This document shows, piece by piece, positions 5,433 through 9,224 of a DNA stretch of 9,224 bases. Position 1 is the stretch's first letter; every line of letters begins with the position of its first letter. Both the position numbers and the translations under genes were made by a program. A model generated the notes under the pieces. The model searched no databases, was not told the origin of the DNA, and worked only from the letters and a program-made list of their open reading frames with translations. Source of the stretch: Coriobacteriales bacterium (lineage in GTDB: Bacteria > Actinomycetota > Coriobacteriia > Coriobacteriales > UBA8131); contig JAISPK010000091.1 in the NCBI GenBank assembly GCA_031274985.1, positions 1 to 9,224 of the forward strand. Reading direction: 5' to 3'.

Positions 5433-6380
5433 GTGAACAAACCCCTCTTGTTGGGTATTGATGTAGGCTCAACGACTGTTAAGTGTGCTGTTTTGGATGC
5501 GGAGCGCCAGATGCTCTATTCCGATTATCAGCGCCACCATACCGATATCCGCGCCACTATCGCAGAGATGCTTACTGCTGCTGCCAATCACTTTGGCGAG
5601 CAGACATTCGCGGTGGCGGTTACCGGCTCGGGCGGTCTTCTTTTGGCCCAGTGGCTTGACCTGCCGTTTATCCAGGAGGTCATTGCCTCAAAAACGGCCG
5701 TGGAAGCCTTTATTCCGGCAACCGACGTGGCCATTGAGCTCGGTGGCGAGGATGCCAAGATCATCTACTTTGACCACGGCATCGAACAACGCATGAACGG
5801 CACCTGCGCCGGAGGCACCGGCTCATTCATCGACCAGATGTCGGTGCTGCTCAATACCGACGCGCTGGGACTCAACGCCCTGGCACAAGATGCAAAAATC
5901 ATCTATCCCATCGCCAGCCGCTGCGGCGTTTTTGCCAAGACCGATGTACAACCCCTCCTCAATGAGGGTGCTCGTCGCGAGGATATTGCGGCTTCGATCT
6001 TCCAGAGTGTGGTCACTCAGACAATCGGAGGCCTGGCCTGCGGCAGACCCATTCGTGGCAATGTTGCCTTTCTCGGCGGCCCCCTCGAGTATCTGCCCCA
6101 GCTCAAAAAGCGTTTTGAGCTGACCCTTAATCTCACGCCAAGCCAGGTACAAAAGCCTGAGAATGCCCACCTCTTTGTGGCCCAGGGAGCAGCCCTGGCT
6201 GTGGCCCGGGGAGTCGTTGGTGAAGTTCCTGAATTGTCTGACGACTGTGATTGTGTCTCTTGCGTGCCTGACAGGCACTGTCCCCCTGACAGGCACACGT
6301 CCCCTTTTGCCCTTGTCAGAAATCCTCAAACGCATCGAGGCTCTCGGCACCACGCAGGGCTCAGAAGTGCATCGTCTTGA
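5433..6380 (+). CDS. Acyl-CoA dehydratase activase, N-terminal part (frameshifted gene, part 1)
   Basis: First ASKHA (BadF/BadG/BcrA/BcrD) module of a large activase-related protein. Such activases use ATP to pass a low-potential electron from a [4Fe-4S] cluster to a 2-hydroxyacyl-CoA dehydratase-type or benzoyl-CoA reductase-type partner. Seen here: phosphate-binding GIDVGSTTVK (8-17), ELGGEDAK (102-109), and two cluster-type cysteines, C125 in NGTCAGGTGSF and C164 in SRCGVFAKTD. The GTG start has AAAAGGAA (5421-5428) five to six bases upstream. Family-like sequence continues to about residue 262 (ALAVARGVVG, near 6220). After that, this frame yields Cys/Arg/His-rich sequence (DCDCVSCVPDRHCPPDRH) and stops at 6378-6380, while homology resumes one frame over. 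The frame break coincides with a palindromic repeat at 6264-6304. This is probably one gene with a net +1 base, that is a pseudogene, an assembly error, or two separately made chains. Confidence 0.85.
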   Translation: MNKPLLLGIDVGSTTVKCAVLDAERQMLYSDYQRHHTDIRATIAEMLTAAANHFGEQTFAVAVTGSGGLLLAQWLDLPFIQEVIASKTAVEAFIPATDVAIELGGEDAKIIYFDHGIEQRMNGTCAGGTGSFIDQMSVLLNTDALGLNALAQDAKIIYPIASRCGVFAKTDVQPLLNEGARREDIAASIFQSVVTQTIGGLACGRPIRGNVAFLGGPLEYLPQLKKRFELTLNLTPSQVQKPENAHLFVAQGAALAVARGVVGEVPELSDDCDCVSCVPDRHCPPDRHTSPFALVRNPQTHRGSRHHAGLRSASS

Positions 6381-9224
6381 CGCGCTTTTTGCAACCGAAG
6401 AAGCCTACCGGGAGTTTCAGGATCGTCACGCCCGGGCAACGGTACCGCGCAGGGATATCAACACGTACCGCGGCACTGCCTTCCTGGGCATAGACGCCGG
6501 TTCCACTACCTTTAAGGCGGTACTCACCAGCAAAGACGGCGAGATACTCACCAGTTATTACACGAGCAACCGGGGCGAGGTACTCGATACTGCCAAAACG
6601 GCGCTCCTTGAGATCCTTGCGAGCATTCCAAAGGATGAAGCAACCGGGGAGCCGCTCATCACCCTTGGCCATACAACGGTCACCGGCTATGGCGAGGCTT
6701 TGCTGCTGGAGGCGCTCAGGGCCGATAGCGGCGAGATCGAGACTATTGCGCATCTGACCGGTGCTCAAGCCCTGTTGCCCGACGTTGAATTCATCCTGGA
6801 CATTGGCGGGCAGGACATGAAGTGCCTGCGCATCCACGAAGGGGTCATTGACCATATCATGCTCAACGAAGCCTGCTCAAGCGGCTGCGGCTCCTTTATC
6901 GAGACCTTTGCCCACAGTATGCAGATGGAGGTCAAGGACTTTGCTCAGGCAGCGCTGGACGCAAGGCAGCCCGTTGACCTGGGAAGTCGTTGCACGGTAT
7001 TCATGAACTCGCGCGTTAAGCAGGCACAAAAAGAAGGCGCTACCATTGGCGACATATCAGCCGGCCTTTCCTACTCGGTTATTAAGAATGCGCTCTTCAA
7101 GGTAATCAAGATACGCGACCCTCACGATGTGGGAGAAAAGGTCATCGTTCAGGGAGGCACCTTCTTAAATGATGCCATCCTCAGAGCCTTTGAACTCATG
7201 AGCGGCACTGAAGCGGTGCGCCCTGACATTGCCGGGTTGATGGGCGCCTATGGTGCTTCGCTTATCGCCAGAGATCGCTGGCAAGCTGACAAGGAAACGG
7301 CAAAGTCGTCAACCTTGCTCAACGCCACCGAGATCGCGGCTCTCGAGGTCAGCCACAGAACAACGCGCTGCCAGCGCTGCTCCAATGCCTGCCTCCTCAC
7401 TATCTCAAACTTTGGTGTAGATGAGAGCACCGGCAAGAAGCGTCGTTTTATTACCGGCAATCGCTGTGAAAAAGGCGCGGGCGTTAAAACGGAAGAGGCC
7501 GAGCTCCCCAATCTCTTTGCCTGGAAATACCTCAGGCTCTTCGAGGGGACTGAGAGCAACCCCTATGTGCCTCTTGAGCCCGAGCAGGCAACGCGGCCTA
7601 CCATCGGGCTTCCCCGCGTGTTGAATATGTACGAGAATTACCCCTTTTGGTACACGCTCTTTAAAGAACTGGGCTTTGCCACGATCTTAAGCGACGAGAC
7701 CGACAGCAACACCTATGAGCAGGGCCTGGAGTCCATGCCCTCTGAGAGCGTTTGCTATCCGGCCAAGCTCGCACATGGCCATATCATGAATCTGTACGAT
7801 AAGGCTGGCCTGGGACAGGGGGAAGAGGCTGGTGTCCCCCTGACAGGCACCAGCATCGACTTTATCTTTATGCCCTGTATCCGACATGAACGCAAGGAAG
7901 ACCAGGGCGCACCCAATCACTTTAACTGCCCGGTTGTGGTGAGTTATCCTGAGGTTATCAAACTTAACGTTGACGAACTCGAGCAGGGCAACGGACCGGT
8001 CTCCTTTCTCAACCCCTTCCTGCCCTACGACAGCAGGGAGCTCTTTCCTAAGCGCCTCAAGCAGGAGCTGGACAAATGGTGGGCAAAACACCCGCAAGCA
8101 AAGGGCAAATCACCGTCTGTTTCTGAGATCGCTGCTGCAACCGCAAAGGCCTGGGCAGAAGATGAGCAATTCAAAAAGGATGTACAGCTAGAGGGTGAGC
8201 GGGTCTTGCAGTGGCTCGAGGACAACAACCGCCACGGAATCGTGTTAGCCGGGCGTCCGTATCACCTTGACCCTGAGATCAATCACGCTATTCCTGAGCT
8301 CGTAACCTCATTTGGGCAGGCCGTGCTCACCGAAGACAGCGTTTCGCATCTGGTCAAACCGGAGCGGCCGCTCCGCGTGGTAGACCAATGGATGTACCAC
8401 AGCCGCCTGTATGCGGCAGCAAAGTTCGTTACCACGCGCAAGGACCTCAATCTGATTCAGCTGAACAGCTTTGGCTGCGGCCTCGATGCCCTGACCACCG
8501 ACCAGGTACAGGAGATCCTCGAGCCTGCCGGCAAGGTCTACACCGTGCTGAAGATCGATGAGATATCCAATCTCGGCGCTGCCCGCATCCGTATCCGGAG
8601 CCTTTTGGCAGCCATCAGAGAAAAACGGGGAGGCGCTGCTCTGCCGGAGCTCACCTCCGATGTCACCACCGCCATCGAAAAGGCCCAGTACACCGAGGAG
8701 ATGAAGGAGCAGAAGTACACCATTCTTGCTCCTCAGATGGCCCCCATTCATTTTGAACTCCTCTCGGTGCTCTTCCATCATGGCGGCTACAACCTGGAGC
8801 TCCTGCCCAGTGTAGACCAGGGGGCGGTAGAGGCAGGGCTCAAGTACACTAACAACGACATCTGCTATCCGTCAATCCTGGTCACCGGTCAGGTTATGGA
8901 GGCGATAACCTCCGGACGCTACGACCTGGATAAAACGGCAGTCATCATCACTCAAACCGGAGGCGGCTGCAGAGCCACCAACTACATTGGTCTTATCCGC
9001 AAGGCTTTGAAAGAAGCCGGCCACCCGCAGATTCCGGTTGTCGCGCTCAGCTTCCACCGCGGGCTTGGCGAGGAGAACCCCGGCTTTAAGGTCACTCTCC
9101 GACTGTTGCGCCGCGCGGTCTACGTGATTTTCTATGTCGATCTGTTAATGCAGTGTCTCTACCGCACGCGCCCATCTGAGGCGGTGCCCGGTTCTGCAGA
9201 AAAGCTCTATCGCCACTGGATGGA
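6247..9224 (+). CDS. Acyl-CoA dehydratase activase, C-terminal part (frameshifted gene, part 2, runs off the window)
   Basis: This frame is open from 6124 to the window edge and resumes the activase at about 6310 (LSEILKRIEALGTTQGSE). In order: a second ASKHA module with GIDAGSTTFK (6487-6516), DIGGQDMK (6799-6822), NEACSSGCGSFIE (cysteines at 6874 and 6886) and SRCTVF (cysteine at 6991); a Cys-rich segment CQRCSNAC (7369-7392) with a fourth Cys in GNRCEKG (7465), likely a metal or Fe-S site; then a DUF2229/HgdB-like dehydratase-related region from PTIGLPRVLNMYENYPFW (7600) with SVCYPAKLAHGH, MPCIRHERKED, AGRPYHLDPEIN and LNSFGCGLD; and a last block with NNDICYPSILVTGQ and TQTGGGCRATNY. No stop occurs before 9224. 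The start is uncertain: GTG 6247 is nominal; ATG 6163 and GTG 6367 (with CAGGG upstream) are alternatives. Most likely it is the continuation of the 5433 gene. The partner enzyme is not in the window. Confidence 0.85.
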   Translation, partial: MIVSLACLTGTVPLTGTRPLLPLSEILKRIEALGTTQGSEVHRLDALFATEEAYREFQDRHARATVPRRDINTYRGTAFLGIDAGSTTFKAVLTSKDGEILTSYYTSNRGEVLDTAKTALLEILASIPKDEATGEPLITLGHTTVTGYGEALLLEALRADSGEIETIAHLTGAQALLPDVEFILDIGGQDMKCLRIHEGVIDHIMLNEACSSGCGSFIETFAHSMQMEVKDFAQAALDARQPVDLGSRCTVFMNSRVKQAQKEGATIGDISAGLSYSVIKNALFKVIKIRDPHDVGEKVIVQGGTFLNDAILRAFELMSGTEAVRPDIAGLMGAYGASLIARDRWQADKETAKSSTLLNATEIAALEVSHRTTRCQRCSNACLLTISNFGVDESTGKKRRFITGNRCEKGAGVKTEEAELPNLFAWKYLRLFEGTESNPYVPLEPEQATRPTIGLPRVLNMYENYPFWYTLFKELGFATILSDETDSNTYEQGLESMPSESVCYPAKLAHGHIMNLYDKAGLGQGEEAGVPLTGTSIDFIFMPCIRHERKEDQGAPNHFNCPVVVSYPEVIKLNVDELEQGNGPVSFLNPFLPYDSRELFPKRLKQELDKWWAKHPQAKGKSPSVSEIAAATAKAWAEDEQFKKDVQLEGERVLQWLEDNNRHGIVLAGRPYHLDPEINHAIPELVTSFGQAVLTEDSVSHLVKPERPLRVVDQWMYHSRLYAAAKFVTTRKDLNLIQLNSFGCGLDALTTDQVQEILEPAGKVYTVLKIDEISNLGAARIRIRSLLAAIREKRGGAALPELTSDVTTAIEKAQYTEEMKEQKYTILAPQMAPIHFELLSVLFHHGGYNLELLPSVDQGAVEAGLKYTNNDICYPSILVTGQVMEAITSGRYDLDKTAVIITQTGGGCRATNYIGLIRKALKEAGHPQIPVVALSFHRGLGEENPGFKVTLRLLRRAVYVIFYVDLLMQCLYRTRPSEAVPGSAEKLYRHWM
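6264..6304 (+). repeat. Palindromic repeat element at the frame break
   Basis: GTGCCTG (6264-6270) and CAGGCAC (6272-6278) form a perfect inverted repeat around one A. The unit CTGACAGGCAC recurs at 6268-6278 and 6286-6296, each time followed by a GTCCCC run; the first unit is 18 bases and the second 19. That extra base equals the net +1 shift of the host gene. The core GTCCCCCTGACAGGCAC (6280-6296) recurs exactly at 7834-7850. It has the look of a dispersed REP-like element, but other genomic copies cannot be checked here. Confidence 0.8.
7816..7854 (+). repeat. Second palindromic repeat, read in frame inside the activase
   Basis: GCTGGTG (7828-7834) pairs with CACCAGC (7848-7854); with a G-U and a C-G pair the stem reaches nine. 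CAGGGGGA (7816-7823) is also the reverse complement of TCCCCCTG (7835-7842). The core GTCCCCCTGACAGGCAC is identical to 6280-6296. It encodes GVPLTGT in frame and lies where related proteins, as I recall them, run almost directly from the AHGHI region to the DFIFMPCIRHERK region. Confidence 0.75.

Noticed and set aside
5192..5440. N-terminal extension of the transporter by 83 residues
   Set aside because: The extension does not resemble an EamA start, would overlap the divergent activase promoter and start, and the ten-helix protein is complete from 5191.
6279..6290. Programmed +1 ribosomal frameshift joining the two activase parts
   Set aside because: CCC CCT GAC could slip in principle, but there is no stop or rare-codon pause at the site, and the unequal repeat units give a simpler mutational explanation. 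Proteomics could reopen it.
6264..6304. CRISPR array
   Set aside because: Only two adjacent units of 18-19 bases with no spacers, located inside a gene.

Overview
Source. The window is mid-GC coding DNA from an anaerobic bacterium. The giant fused acyl-CoA dehydratase activase, the HflX GTPase and the frequent GTG/TTG starts would fit an actinobacterial Coriobacteriia or clostridial anaerobe. I lean to Coriobacteriia (Eggerthellaceae-like), but this is inference from gene content only; no rRNA or tRNA is present to settle it.

Layout. Left (1-1404): a small protein of two tandem ribbon-helix-helix-like units (83-550), a 224-base gap with weak hairpins and an extended -10 promoter, then a proline-rich protein with one C-terminal membrane segment (775-1404). 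This lies 12 bases before hflX (1417-2703), and the two look like an operon. hflX ends at a terminator (2711-2755) that lies inside the 3' end of a convergent gene. Centre (2657-4264, minus strand): a free-standing reverse transcriptase (RT) with a YSDD active site and a TTG start. Its ~306-base upstream region has no protein-coding gene but several inverted repeats, including a 15-bp hairpin just before the ribosome binding site. Next, 4265-5191 on the minus strand, is a ten-helix EamA/DMT transporter whose last ~30 bases are duplicated just beyond its stop. Right (5433 to the end, plus strand): a very large acyl-CoA dehydratase activase, read in one frame to about 6230-6300 and then in another to the window edge.

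How the parts relate. The RT and its leader are the best candidate for an undescribed system. The RT stands alone, lacks recognisable maturase, endonuclease or diversity-generating partners, and has a structured leader whose best hairpins pair more fully as RNA of the RT-sense strand. That is the arrangement seen in RT systems that work with an adjacent noncoding RNA, but a defence or ncRNA role here is inference. The activase gene carries two copies of a short palindromic repeat (shared core GTCCCCCTGACAGGCAC): one sits at the frame break, the other is read in frame as an apparent extra loop. This looks like a dispersed repeat invading coding sequence. HflX, the transporter and the activase are otherwise ordinary chromosomal genes.
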